NCBI GenBank assembly: GCA_021775805.1
Contig: JAJFHD010000087.1
Coordinates: forward strand, 1-64,000
Length of the DNA stretch: 64,000 bases
DNA from: Alphaproteobacteria bacterium
Lineage (GTDB): Bacteria; Pseudomonadota; Alphaproteobacteria; Rhizobiales; JAJFHC01
Reading direction: 5' to 3'
Made by a program: the position numbers and the translations under genes
The notes under the pieces: model-generated
Seen by the model: only the letters and a program-made list of their open reading frames with translations
What the model was told of the DNA's origin: nothing
The model's database searches: none
Part shown: positions 63,920-64,000 of the stretch, one piece after another
How the letters are laid out: each line of letters opens with the position of its first letter
Position numbering within the stretch: the first letter of the stretch is position 1

Positions 63920-64000
63920 ATGTGCGGATGACCATTGTGCCGGGACTAAACATCTAGACCGTAGTCGCCCAGCGCTTCGCGCCTTGGCGAATGAGGTGAT
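63920..64000. other. window edge, no supported gene
   Basis: The 81 bases after the GTP cyclohydrolase II stop show no reading frame, repeat or convincing terminator. Confidence 0.4.

Overview
The window looks like chromosome from a denitrifying alphaproteobacterium. Reasons: G+C is high, heme is made by a C4-type 5-aminolevulinate synthase (HemA), and a Paracoccus-like nirI-nirS-nirECF(DL)GHJN cytochrome cd1 cluster is present. The species cannot be told from the sequence. I see no tRNA, rRNA, CRISPR array or insertion sequence. Function calls come from reading the protein sequences; no database search was run.

Layout. (1) 251-14504: a contractile injection system (CIS) operon on the minus strand. 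In transcription order it encodes a Pvc16/DUF4255-type cap protein, sheath, tube, an unknown Pro-rich protein, a LysM tube-baseplate adaptor, a VgrG-like spike, a PAAR-like tip, gp25, a baseplate J-like protein with a beta-propeller tail, and a gpI-like protein. Four membrane-protein genes follow, ending with an MscS-type channel. A TcdA/TcdB-like DXD glycosyltransferase converges on the operon end and is a candidate effector. No AAA+ ATPase, tape measure or fibre gene is visible. (2) 14892-21971: an RpiR regulator divergent from a dimethylglycine/sarcosine dehydrogenase-like flavoenzyme, then a glutamine-amidotransferase-like protein, a secreted copper amine oxidase and a DUF4202 protein. (3) 22014-37827: denitrification. 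It holds cytochrome c and hemA, nnrS-apbE-nirI, and the operon for nitrite reductase and heme d1 synthesis, ending in a two-domain CbiX-like chelatase. FNR/NnrR-like boxes lie before nirS and hemA.

(4) 37849-51399: an oligopeptide-type ABC transporter with a GntR regulator, DUF1028, gamma-glutamyltranspeptidase-like, Lrp, diaminopropionate ammonia-lyase, a second fold-type-II PLP enzyme and an ureidoglycine aminohydrolase-like bicupin. Together they look like an uptake and breakdown route for a nitrogen-rich, probably gamma-glutamyl or ureido amino acid. (5) 51491-55831: an ArsR-SRPBCC pair, a small gene remnant, a CocE/NonD hydrolase and a metallo-beta-lactamase-fold hydrolase.

(6) 55925-63919: a probable biosynthetic cluster. 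It holds a CDP-alcohol phosphatidyltransferase, MDR dehydrogenase, PTPS-fold protein lacking key active-site residues, glycosyltransferase, methyltransferase, a flippase-like membrane protein, an EEP-family phosphatase/nuclease, a stand-alone RibD-type reductase and a GTP cyclohydrolase II with a degenerate N-terminal domain. The set suggests an undescribed GTP-derived pyrimidine or pteridine product that is glycosylated and perhaps joined to a lipid. Regions 1 and 6 are the best candidates for new biology.
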